Shown here one piece after another: positions 1 to 10,800 of a stretch of DNA of 64,000 bases. The stretch's first letter is position 1. The number at the start of each line of letters is the position of its first letter. This DNA comes from Paracyclopina nana (Eukaryota; Arthropoda; Copepoda; Cyclopoida; Cyclopettidae), in NCBI GenBank assembly GCA_019096065.1, contig JAGUCH010000003.1, forward strand, positions 7,440,001 to 7,504,000, in the 5' to 3' direction. Under the pieces are notes generated by a model. The model made no database searches. It was not told the origin of the DNA and saw nothing but the letters and a program-made list of their open reading frames with translations. The translations under genes were made by a program, and so were the position numbers.

Positions 1-1104
1 CTAATATGACTTGTTTTTTCGGGAGCTTCTTGCCCACTCAGGCGTGTGATTGTTCTCCTGTCCCAAAATAGTGTAGCATTTTTTTCACTTTTTTGATGGA
101 GCGAAAATGCTGTTTTTTGTAGCATTTCCAGGAGGTTTTTCCCTCACAAAGCAGAAGAAGTCACTTTGCATCAAATTGGTGCTTTGGATTACAGCGTTTT
201 TGGCCCATCGAGCAGTGAAGGAAAATCAACATCTCAATCTCCATCCTAATACCTTTTGGAGCCGGACTTCTACCAGTGCTCGTTAATCACTTTTTCGGGC
301 TGTTTTTGTGGCCGAGCTCAACTCTCTCCGCTACTTTTGGCTTAATTAGCCATCGATGAGTGATGTTTAGGATGTGTCAAACCAGGGGTTTCTAGCATTG
401 CTTGCGGGTAGCAGAGTAGCTCAGAATGCCTTGTTTACCGCCAGAGCCAGGTTGTTGGGAAAAGTAGTAGAAGTCGTTTTTAAGCTGTTTTGGGCACCTG
501 GATTGCATGATTGCAGCCCAACTGGTAGCCTCTAGTAGTCTCTGGCAAGATAATGAGCTGAAAACTTGGAGCTCTGCAGGGATTCTCGAATCTCTCTTTG
601 CTAACGATGTCCGTCATCAACGTTATTGCTCATTAGAAGTAATGTTTCAAAATTATATTGAAGAAGAACTTTTACAGCGGATGCACTATAATCCAGTCGA
701 TCCCATAAAAGTAGTACTACTATGCAAAGTTCTGTTTTTCCCACAACAAAGCTGCAAAGCTGGCCAAGAGTCGATCGGAAGCCATTTATTGCTTTTCTCC
801 GAAATAGTTCACGAGCGCTATACATATTGTGCTATTTTTGGCGGGCGAAAAATAGCACAACCAGCTCCGCTTCCAATATGTAGTACATTTCCACCCCAAA
901 AATGTCGCTCAAAAATATGGTTTTTTTCGTGCTCGCAACAACCGGGCGGAAGTTCTAGATGACTTCAGCACTTTCTACTAGAGTGTCTACCAATTGCAGG
1001 CACACCTCAAAGCATTTAGGCAATAGTAGCTTAATCCATCACCTATGCACAGATGAGCTGATCAAGCCTTGAGCATAATTTAACATACTTTTATGCATTT
1101 GCAG
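1..1104 (+). other. Intron of nephrin-like gene A, no exon seen
   Basis: The first exon seen (1105) starts in phase 1 after a good acceptor, so this stretch is intron of the same gene. Gene A homologues of the Ig1 and Ig2 exons of gene B are not found here and must lie upstream of the window. A 151-codon open frame at 507-962 has no Ig, signal-peptide or other recognisable character and is treated as chance. Confidence 0.6.
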
Positions 1105-3005
1105 ACCCGCCTGGCCCTCCTGAAATTACGGGATACATCGAAGGCGAGACAATCCTCCTGGGCCAAACGGTGACCCTGGTTTGCAGGGCTGCAGGGGGCA
1201 ACCCGCTGGCAGAGATTTCCTGGTACAGAAACGGCATCAAGGTCGACTCGAGCTATACGACTTCGGGTCGGGACTCGAGCAACACCTACTCCTTTTTGGC
1301 AGCCACCGAGGACAACAACGCCAAGTTCAGATGCGAGTCGAGGAACGAGCTGAGCACCGAGCCTCTCACTGCCGAAATCGTCCTCTCTGTGCAATGTAAG
1401 CTGATTTCTTTTCCCCGTCGATGAATTAAGTGGGGAGAACTTTTTCAAACTACTCCCACCGCATACACCCCTTTTTAGGCCACGTTTTAAAGACGGATTT
1501 TAAGATCGTTTTTATGGTTATCCTAATTAGGTCCGAATACAGAGCCAAATTTTATGTTCTCTAACTAGACTCTCTCGTTAACTTTTTGCTATCTTTGTCA
1601 TTGGACGTAAAATGGGAAGCTAAGTATATTTATGTACGCGCGGTATTTCGCAACTTTTGAAATATGGTGGCAATTCGTGTGACAGAGCTTTTATGAGTGG
1701 GTAAATTACTCAACTGCTATGGTGAAATGAATTTCATCCCTATCCTGTGCCATAATGGAACAACTTCCCTTCTCCGACTACGTCAACTCCTCAGAGTAAT
1801 CATGGCTATGTTTACTTTGTGTTCCCAGCATTGCCATCCAACTGGATCAGAACCTGTCTACTTTAGGCAAGGGAAGGAAAAAATACATCTCATCTTTGTT
1901 ATATACCATACTAGACTCAATTGTACGCATGTGGGACATTTCCCACGTGCAAATCGGATCAAAGCGAATAGATTAGACATCTTTCGCGTCATATCTGCCG
2001 TAGTACTCACTATATGAAATGAGTGATAAAAAAAATCTTTCTCCTCCCAGTTGCCCCAAACTCCGTGGAACTTCGAGGCCCTCGAGAGGCTCGTGCTGGC
2101 GAGGAGGTGAGCTTTGAATGCTCAACCTCGAGCTCAAATCCGCCTGCCACGATCCAATGGATTGTCGACAACGTCACCGTGATCGCGCTTCAAAACAGAA
2201 CTGTGTCGTCTCCTTTGGGAGGCTGGATCACCCACTCGAATGTGTCGATCAAAGTGAGGCCAAGCGACCGCAATAAGGTCGTCTCGTGCAACGTCATTAA
2301 CTCCGAGCTGAACGCTATCAAGACGGAATCGGCAATACTCACCGTCATATGTAATATTCAATATTAAGTTACATGTTATGGTTATACTGATTCAATGTGA
2401 TTTTTCAGACCCCCCTGGACCTCCACAAATTCAAGGGCTCAACGATGACGAGGTGCTGACCGCAGGCAGCCTCAAGAGGCTCACTTGCACTTCCATCTCG
2501 GGCAACCCTTTGGCCACTCTCAAGTGGTTCAATGGGGATAAAGAACTCGTCTCAATCTATTTGACCAGGGATAATTATGCGTCGGCCGAGGTCGCCTTTG
2601 TGCCGAAGGGCTCAGACAACGGAGGTCAGCTGAGATGCGAGGCCTCAAACGTGGCCTCTGCTGCAAAGCCTCTGGTTGCCACGAGAAACTTGACTGTTGA
2701 CTTTGCTCCCGAATTCGCCAAAATCACTGTGAGGCCAGACCGGCCACGAGCTGGGAGCAATGCCACACTGGTCTGCGAGTCGGCCTCTTCCTACCCTGCG
2801 GCCTCAATCACTTGGTGGACCAACGGAGAAAAGTTGGAAGGTGCCACAGAGATGGTGGTGGACGGAGCATATGGTGGCTTTGTGACCTCTTCGCACTTGC
2901 AACTTGCCCTCACACCTCAACATCATGGCGTGGAGATCACTTGTGATGCCTCCAACGGTATTGCCAACCAGAGGGCCCATGATGCCGTCCTCCTCTCCAT
3001 AGCTC
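1105..3005 (+). CDS. Gene A exons for Ig3, Ig4, Ig5 and Ig6
   Basis: Exon 1105-1395 encodes Ig3: it opens PPGPPEITGY and has the GGNPLAEISWYRNG core and the second Cys in KFRCESRNE. Exon 2051-2350 encodes Ig4 (FECSTSSSNPPATIQW ... VVSCNVIN) in one piece, whereas gene B splits this domain with an intron. Exon 2409-3005 encodes Ig5 (GNPLATLKWFNG ... LRCEASNVA) and Ig6 (LVCESASSYPAASITWW ... ITCDASNGIA) without an intron between them. The order and the PPGPP and NPLA/NPPA signatures are typical of nephrin/Sns ectodomains. Introns are 655 and 58 nt. Confidence 0.88.
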
Positions 3006-6000
3006 GTAAGTCTGTTTTCTTGTATTCGTTTGCATTACCGCCGCCGGCTATGAAAATATCCCCCTGTGAGCCCTCATTCCTCCCGAATCATTTTATGCCC
3101 CGTCAAAGCTGTATGATCTCATCTGATGCACGTGGTGCGCTATTTTCAGACAAGCCCATCTTCAACATTGATACGGATGCCATCGAATTAATCGAGGGCT
3201 CAATGGCCTCCGTCAACCTGACGGCCTCTGCCAATCCGCTGCCAATTGAGTACGAGTGGCTGAAGCTGGATGGCGAGCTGCAAAAGCTCGTTCCCATTTC
3301 TTCCGGTAACGATCACCAGAGTCGGCTGTCAGTTTCAGGAGGCGTGCTTAACCTGACTCGGGTCGAGCGGCTCGATTCGGGTTATTACACAGTGGCAGCC
3401 ACCAATGCGGAGGGCACCACTCAGACCAAGATCAAAATTGACGTCCTCTATGCACCCAGGTACATTATCGAGATTACTTATGTCATGCAAATGCATCAAA
3501 CAATCCTCTTTTCCGTAGGATCACCGACATCACGACCAGTGTGCTCGTTGGTCAGGGAGAGCCCGCTCATTTGGAGTGTGCCGTGGACGCATATCCCATG
3601 GGTGAAAATATCATTAGATGGGAGAGGGCTGGTTACGACATGGCTTCCAGGACCAAAACCACAATGGGGTCGCCCACAACCACCCTTATGATGATGGAGT
3701 CGAGCTCGACCAGCGTGAACAGTGCTATTCCAGATAATCAGAAGAATATCGGTGTTGTCCTGCTCACCGTGCTGAATGCCACTGCGGCCGATAGTGGCGA
3801 ATTTTGGTGCGTGGCCTCGAATGGGGTCGGAGGTCGCGCGGCCCGAAACGCCTCCTACCTGCTAGTTCGTCGTAAGTTCTGATATTCATATTATATATGC
3901 AGGCGGGTTTTATGGCTTCCATGTTAAAGCAATGGCTTGTAAAATCTCCAAAGCTCTTTCAATTTCTCCCCCTTCACCCCGGTGCTGCATTGCTGGTGCA
4001 AAATAGAATTTCAGGTGGAGCACTTGAAAATGAAGACCAATTTCTCTTCCCTCCAGCATGGCGGCTCAGCTGGCCTAAACTTGCAATTGTTTCAATTTTA
4101 CCGTGGCATCGTAGTAGAATGAAAGAAATGGCGTTTTGGCAAGATCCTTGCGTTGTGTCATGTATGATGTAGTCTGTATAGCTGTAAAAGGGTAAATGGG
4201 AATGAATTTTTGCTCAGCCAGCGATTCCAGAGTCGGTCGCATTATAGTGGATGTGATATTATATATCCAACAATACAATGCAATGTGGCCGTTTTTGCCA
4301 TTTCTTCTTTATAACAGTAGGCTACAATGTGGCATGTGCTGGTGCCTTCCATTTTTTGTTGGTATGTTGCCATATCAGATGTCATCTCTTATAGCAGTAT
4401 AAGAGTCAAATCTTGGCTTCTCCAATCATATATCATAAGGGTGTGCAGTATTTTGCCGCTAGCGGCTACATCATTTCATTTGGGAGCGAATTAAGGCGCG
4501 GCATTTTTCTTTACACCACCACCTCCGATCCGATCTCCAATTCCTTTCAATCTCATCACATATGGCGCTTCAGCTTCTGCTGATGCTAGCTGCTGGTGAA
4601 ACAAACCCACATGGGGTAAAGAGCGGCGAGAACTTGTAATAATGAGCAAAGTTACCAGATCAAATTCCTCACTTTATGCTTCTTCTTCTTCCAGACAAGC
4701 CGATCATCAAGAAGAATCCTCTGACCTACAAAAGTGCTGCTGATATTGGCGAGACTGCCAGACTCACGTGCGAGGCCCGAGGTGTGCCCAATGTGACTTT
4801 CTACTGGGCTAAGGCTGGAGGCCAGAGGCTGGCCGAGGGCTCGAAATACGAGATGAATTCGCGCATGGTCGACCCTCTCACGTGGCAGTCTGAATTTTTC
4901 ATCGCCAATGTCACCTCCTTGGACTACGGAGGATACGAGTGCGTAGCCAGAAACTCCGAGGGAACCACGGCTGGCAGTGTTTATTTGGATGTCAAAAGTC
5001 GACCTGGTACGCTAACCCGCTTCTACAAAATTACAGGAAACTGATGATGGTATTACTTATCTTACAGAGCCTCCTAGTGGCATAAGGGCAGTGAACATTA
5101 CGCACCGCGCAGTGAAACTCGAATGGAGCCCAGGCTTTCATGGGGGAATGGACCAACACTTTCGCGTAATGTACAAACCTACGAAGCAGAGTGATGGCTC
5201 CCCTGCCAAATACTGGGATGTCTACCCTGCCAATGCGGAATCGGCTGTCATCAGTGACCTCCAGCCCGGCGTGGAGTACGTCATTGATGTTATGTCCTTT
5301 AACAACTTGGGCGAGTCCAATTTCACTTTCAAGCCAGTCGTCATCACCACAGCCAGTGAGTTTTATTTATTATCACAGCTTGCGGGCAGCTTTTTTCAAA
5401 CGGGGGCCCATAAATCGTGCTTCTCTGTTTCACCACACACACTCTTGTGTGCTTGGTGCCGTACGAGTCCTTTGATTAAATCAATTGAATTTCTCAATGC
5501 ACGCCTTGATTGTCAAGTCATGGCCGCTGCGCTACTACGAAAGTCGTCGTCGTTTCATTTTGCCTCATTAATTATGCATCATATCTGTATACCGCAAGCA
5601 GCCATTAAGAGAAACGAGTCCTCGGCAGTCTTGGCAATTCAGCCCAACACCCAGGCCGACCAGCCCGACGGAGTGACCGAAAAGGCCTCGTCCTCAGCCC
5701 GAGGCGGAGGCCTTTGGAAGACCCTGCTAATTTGGGGCGGGGTCGTCCTCGCGGTTCTCATCGTGGCTGCGGTCGCGCCCATTTGCCACTATGGGCGTTT
5801 ACGACAATTCTCAGTGCCTGCCATGGCCACTAGACTGGTCGGTGAGTAATGCTGTTTTTTTATTTTTAAAGGCCGACCTCCTCGAGGCTCTCGGGAGCAG
5901 CTCTATTTGGAGGCCCTTGAGGAAAAGGGCGATATCCCCACCATTATCATTGTGGCTTCGGCCGGCTGCTTGACCTTTTTTCTCCTGCTTAACATTGTGC

Positions 6001-7327
6001 TCATCGTTGTTTGCCTTCGGAGGCACAAGAAAAAGCAGCAGTTAAAGGCCAACGGTGGCGGCCAGCAAAAGGCACCGTCAGAGGGTATTTTATTTTCGCA
6101 TTTTTATCATTTCTCGCCTTGCTTTGTTCTTAACCCTCGCTTCTTGTGACTGGTCCCTTGCTGCTGAAAAATTAGCATAAATGGACCAGCATACTCATGT
6201 TGGTGGTGGTGGTGGAAATTAATGCTATTGTTTCACTGGCAGTGCTAAAAATTGTTATGCTGACCATTATGTGTTGTTTTTGGCAGGGAGTGCTTCCTCG
6301 GGTAGTACAAAGTCGGCCACGATGGAGCTGTACACAAGCAGCTACAACGAAACAATGTCAGGCGGAGGCGAAACTTTGAGCTCCATTTCGGAAAAGAGCT
6401 GCATCTCATCTGCCAACCAACCAGGTCACGGGCATCATGGTCAGCAGTCTATTCATGGCAACGGCTTTCTTTCACCTCAGGCCTACTTAATGGTAAGCAT
6501 TGACCGCTTTTCGAAGTGCACATTTTAGCTGACTTTCTCGCATTTTGCCCTTTTCCACTCCATTTGACTCTTCATATAATACGTCGTTTTAGGAGGAGGA
6601 TAACTTGCCCTACAGCAGAAGCACATATCTTATTGATCCCCCGACCTCGATGGCCTTCTCCAACAAGCCATACGTCGAGGACCCAATGTCTTTGTACAGT
6701 GTGGTGCACAAAGACCGAAAGAGGTCCAGCATGATTCAACAAGATACCAACTCGGAGTCGCCCTGCTCAATTGAGCAACACATGAACTACGAAGACACCG
6801 AGTCCGAGTACGCGAGCGAGTTAAGGCGGCAAACCTACCTCCAAAAGATTGGTGAGAATCATTGATTCCTAAAAGTGAATCACTCTTTTTTAAAGTTGGA
6901 TCACATTTCAGGCGATCACGGGGGGTATTCGAGAAACAGCCATATCCCCAGTGTGTCCAGTGTCTACTCGAATACGTTACCTCACATCCAAGTCTACCCG
7001 CAGGGTGGCCAGCCTCAGCGACCGAGGCATGTGCGACTCTCCACCGAACTCGATCTTGACTATAGTCCACTAACGACCCCAATTGTCATTGAAACGTCAA
7101 ATAGCAACTCCGCCGATGGGCCCATCTGTGCCAGCTCGCCAAAGAGAACAGTGTCAGCTTTCACGACCTTTGGCCCCTCGCGGAGCAACGTGACCACTCC
7201 CCTGTCACCCTCTAACTCGGGGTCACCCCCTTTCGGCAATCATCATCACCAGATTCAGCAGCAGCCTCGAAATTTGCCAAATTCGCCGAATAATGGCGGG
7301 CGGCCAGCTACGGGCCACCTCGTTTAA
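1105..7327 (+). CDS. Nephrin-like gene A (Sns/Hibris family), 5'-partial
   Basis: This is a type I membrane cell-adhesion receptor of the nephrin family. Exons: 1105-1395, 2051-2350, 2409-3005, 3150-3459, 3519-3871, 4695-5006, 5068-5355, 5602-5841 (TM-A), 5872-6084 (TM-B), 6287-6492, 6593-6851 and 6912-7327. All junctions are GT-AG and phases agree throughout, mostly phase 1. By alignment with gene B the window contains Ig3-Ig9, one FN3 domain, two alternative transmembrane exons and the full cytoplasmic tail. The tail has the conserved blocks STKSATMELY, YNETMSGGGETLSSISEKS and ELRRQTYLQKIG, and ends in GHLV, the C-terminus I recall for vertebrate nephrin. In flies the family (Sns, Hbs) binds Kirre/Rst on the opposing cell. 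Whether it is the Sns or Hbs orthologue cannot be told. The signal peptide and Ig1-Ig2 lie outside the window. Confidence 0.9.
3150..3871 (+). CDS. Gene A exons for Ig7 (Cys-less) and Ig8
   Basis: Exon 3150-3459 encodes Ig7 (ANPLPIEYEWLKLDG ... YYTVAATNAEG). It contains no cysteine at all, so it lacks the usual B-F disulfide, as does the same domain in gene B. It joins in phase 2 to exon 3519-3871, which encodes Ig8 (HLECAVDAYPMGENIIRW ... FWCVASNGVGG). Between strands Ig8 carries a Ser/Thr/Met-rich insertion (about 3646-3755) that the paralogue lacks and that could be O-glycosylated (inference). The intron between the exons is 59 nt. Confidence 0.87.
3872..4694 (+). other. Intron of gene A (823 nt)
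   Basis: GTAAGT donor at 3872 and an acceptor after the pyrimidine tract ending at 4694. Open frames inside it have no Ig or other domain character. No alternative exon was recognised. Confidence 0.7.
4695..5355 (+). CDS. Gene A exons for Ig9 and fibronectin type III
   Basis: Exon 4695-5006 encodes Ig9 (LTCEARGVPNVTFYWAK ... YECVARNSEG) as a single exon; gene B splits it. A 61-nt intron absent from gene B follows. Exon 5068-5355 encodes the membrane-proximal FN3 domain, with the typical core tryptophan (VKLEWSPGFHGG), a hydrophobic Tyr strand (FRVMYKP) and the final GVEYVIDVMSFNNLGES. Both exons begin and end in phase 1. Confidence 0.88.
5602..5841 (+). CDS. Gene A transmembrane exon A (alternative)
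   Basis: An 80-codon phase 1-1 exon. A polar juxtamembrane stretch is followed by a strong hydrophobic helix (about 5716-5790, KTLLIWGGVVLAVLIVAAVA) and a short basic segment. The acceptor has a weak pyrimidine tract; the donor (G|GTGAGT) is strong. The next exon starts only 30 nt later. If that mini-intron is retained, translation stops three codons on at the TAA inside GTGAGTAA, giving a receptor with almost no cytoplasmic tail. Splicing instead to 6287 keeps frame. Its use in transcripts is inferred, not seen. Confidence 0.6.
5872..6084 (+). CDS. Gene A transmembrane exon B (alternative)
   Basis: A 71-codon phase 1-1 exon following a short acceptor (TTTTTATTTTTAAAG). It encodes a juxtamembrane stretch with ALEEKGDIP, one clear transmembrane helix (about 5937-6018, including CLTFFLLLNIVLIVVCL) and a basic stop-transfer RRHKKK. 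It ends SEG at a GTATTT donor, matching the end of TM exon B in gene B. The helix resembles both gene B helices more than TM-A does, so this may be the constitutive choice (inference). Confidence 0.75.
6287..7327 (+). CDS. Gene A cytoplasmic tail exons
   Basis: Exons 6287-6492 (phase 1 to 0), 6593-6851 (0 to 1) and 6912-7327 (1 to stop TAA). Tyrosine-rich tail with ELYTSSYNETM, LPYSRSTYLID, KPYVEDPM, SLYSVVH, MNYEDTESEYASEL and TYLQKIG, then a long Ser/Pro/Asn-rich low-complexity segment and the terminal GHLV. The three exons and their phases match gene B one for one. In the family, tail tyrosines are phosphorylated and recruit SH2 adaptors; no site here was tested. Confidence 0.85.
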
Positions 7328-7822
7328 AGGGAGTTATCATCTTCTAGTCAAGCCTACCAAGAAAAATAGTGCAGTGAAAGACGATATCTGTGCTTTACAT
7401 TCAGTTGTTGTGGCCGAGCAAGGAAGGCCATGCCTACCACTGCTGTGATAAAATGTTTTCTACCATTATGCTTCTCAAATGTACACTCACCATACAACAA
7501 CTTACCTGAGATGTGAAAATACACTTAGCAAAAAAAAAACAGCCGATGAAGCTCCTTTTTTCCTCCTTCACGTTGGCTGGGTAATTCAATCAAGAAGATT
7601 GCATATTATGGCCGCGCTCCGCCGCGAAGGTCAATTGAGCATGCGCGAATAACAACAGTGATTGACCCAAATTGGATAACTCCACTACATGTTTGCCAGG
7701 ATTAGTGCACAGTCGTCGTAGTCGTGCTGCCAGAAATCCGCGAAAATGTCAACCCCGACCCAATAAAAATTTTCGTACATTTTCACCCTAATGGCCCATT
7801 CGAACGGCTCGATGCAAATAAA
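7328..7822 (+). other. Probable 3' UTR of gene A
   Basis: Follows the gene A stop. AATAAA hexamers occur at 7762-7767 and 7817-7822; either could be the polyadenylation signal. A 132-codon open frame starting at 7724 has no recognisable domain and is probably chance. Confidence 0.4.
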
Positions 7823-10800
7823 AGAGACAGGAATTTAAACTGCATTCTGCCACATTTTTCACCACGCTCAAGCGCAATGTTTTACAGCTTTCCCGGATTT
7901 TATTTTGTGAGCAAAGCATCAAAAAGGCAAAGTGCCCTATCATCTTACTATAGTATGCCCTTCTTGGTAAGAAAGTGCAAAGCTGCGGTATTTCAGAAAA
8001 TACCCATAGTGCCAATTTCGAGAATTGCTTTAAAGAGACCAATAACTTATAACCAGGTCTGGCAGATGACCCTTCAATCTAGAGAATCTAGCTATAAACA
8101 ACAACAGGTGGTGAATGGCTAATTGGTGACAGAAGTCAGAGCAACAACCCCTTCTTTTGCTGTTGTATGTCCTGCTCCCAATTATCCACCTAATCGAACA
8201 ATGCGAGCATTGACTACTATGCTATTGCAGCTGGCTTCTTGTCATTTGCTGAAGAGCTAGCTATTTACAATATGCAAGCAACACTTTTTCTTCGAAAATA
8301 GGACACATTTAAAAAAAATTGATGATATTCTTGAGAAGCGGAGCGAAGGCAAAAAAGGGCAACGATGCAAACAGCTTTAAAATGCATTGCAGTTATTTGA
8401 AAAAGCAGTGAAAAAAAATGCGGAGAGTGGAAAAAGTCATTAACGCAGCCCATTATTCCTGTATTATTATTGTTCCAGTTTCAACGAGGTAGAAAGTGAA
8501 TGGGGTGAGTTTATAGTAGGCTTTCGATCATCAGGGCGTTTGTCTATTTTTGCAGAGCGATCGTAATTGGCAATCCTGCTGGTGTGTGTGCATTTTCAAT
8601 TCTGAGGTGTGTGCAAACACTGTAGGCTCATGAATATGCGTCAAGGATCTGGTTGTTATGTAGGAGGAGGTGAAAACAAATGTACTCAAGCTTTTTTCCT
8701 ACCAGCAATGGTATAATATGGTACAACATAGTCAATATTGGTGATTCTTTGTAGAATATTCACGCACTTCTCCCAAGGATGCATTGCTAATACATAAATG
8801 CTGCACCGGACAACAAGAAGAGTACTCAAGACTCATAATTGCATTATTTAGGTGGAAATCACGCACATGCCATGTCCTCTTTTTGCCATGGAAATAAAAA
8901 ACAGGCCCTTTTTTGCGGCATCTTCTTCTTCCTTTTGATGATGATCAGACTTGGGTTGATTGGAGCTCAATCATGCTACGTAGTAGTATCATGGTTACGT
9001 TACCCTCGACCTGAGCGTGTAATCAGGTCAAAAGCAATTTTACCCTTTATCCGATTTATTCGTCTGACTCCTAAGTAGATAAGGGAGGAGATACACTATG
9101 AAACCACACTGGGGAATCCAATGAGCGTCTTGCATGAATATTTCTGCCCCGCGTGATTGAAATCAGTGATAAGACCATATAGTTTTCGCATGAAGAGATT
9201 GTTACATTAGAAATTGGCCAAGGAGAAATCAGCTATATAGGCTATAGGGAAGCTGGCTTTAATCCTCCTCCAGAGGAGCTGGTCTTTCTTTCAAAAAAAA
9301 AGATCTAGATTGAATGTTGCTGGCATCATGTCGAATTGATTCCCACAAAAACCGCTTTTTGGCTCAATGCTGCTGCTGGCCGGCATACTATAACAGATTA
9401 TTGGAGGGAGGTCGCCAAGCAATCAAAACAGAAAAATTTCATTCCTCCACCCTCTCTTAATGAGTGGTACCTCGGGCTGTATCTCCTGGGGAGATCAATT
9501 CACAGAGACCTCATTGATACCTCGCCGCGAAGGGGGGCAATTTCACGTGAAATGCATCCAAAAGTGTCGCGTTTGAACTAGCAAACATAACTTTTACAAC
9601 TTGCTGCCTATTATAGTATGGTGCAAAAGTTTTACTGGATCGTTCTCTTTTGCTGCCAGCAGGGTTCTTTGTTACACTCTCCTATACAGCATAGTATGAA
9701 GTGAAAATTTCAAGGCAAAACTGATATGGTGGAAAAAATAATAGGTGAACAACACCCACTCGCGCGAGCATCAATTGCTTTTGTTATTGTTGCTTCAGTT
9801 AAAAGAGCTGCTCTGGGAAATTAATTGGCTTTATGGGCGTGCGAAGCTAATCAGGCATCCCTATCGATTTTACGAGAGGAACAATTATTAATCAAGTTGA
9901 CCTCGAAAAAAAGGTGAGAACTCTTGACCGTCATCATGCGTGGAAGCAGTCTAGTGTTTGGCAGCCTCTTTTGAATTATTGCACGACAACTTTGCATAGC
10001 TTATCTGGAAGGTCACCGTGAGCCAAAAATGGAAGCTGCTGCTACTTGGCCAATTTCACGCATAATTTATGCCTTTGTATTTGTCAGTGGAGCAGTAGCT
10101 ATTTCATAACAACCGGAATTATAATTGCCATTCCGCACACACATAGCAGTTACAAGAAAGTAAGGTCGATTCATAATTTTTGAGCCCCCAGATCGAAAAA
10201 GTGACCGTCCATATAACTATGATGGCGGTGCAAAAAAAGAAATGACGCCCCCAGGTCCGAGTAAAAAAGGGCTTTGATGTGGCTCCATTTTTCGTACTCA
10301 CAAATGCACCTTTACAATTGTACTTCGTCTCCTTATGTCAATTCCGAGAATAATTTTGAATTCAACAATTGAGTCTGAAATGTATATGGAGTGTTTATCT
10401 GTGAGAAAAAAATCCTAATTTGAAGCAGCTCTCCTTGGCTTCTGTGACCGACCGTTGAGAAATTGGAGAGCTTTTATGACAACGGATTCTCGAAATATGT
10501 CTCAAAATGAGAGAGTATATAAACATATGAGTTACCCTCTGATTCTATAATAAGAAGAGACGGCGCTGTAACACGATAGTTTTGCCTTACAATTTGCAGA
10601 CCGAAATTCGTGAGGCCGAAAAAAAGATACATGAATCGGTTTTTCTGCTGTATACACAGCAGAGAATTTTGCAAAAAGCACTTCCTCGCGAAAAAAACCT
10701 CCTAGCTCATCTGGCTAAGGCGTGCACTTTTTCAGGCCTTTTTTCGAACAGCGGGTCGTAAAACAAACCCTCTCAACTCGTTGAAGGAAGAAATCACTCT

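Noticed and set aside
507..962. 151-codon plus-strand open frame before the first Ig exon of gene A
   Set aside because: No Ig, signal peptide or other domain character; lies in an intron; start and end do not match splice sites of the gene.
7724..8122. 132-codon open frame downstream of gene A
   Set aside because: Overlaps the probable 3' UTR and polyadenylation signals, no recognisable domain, no splice partners.
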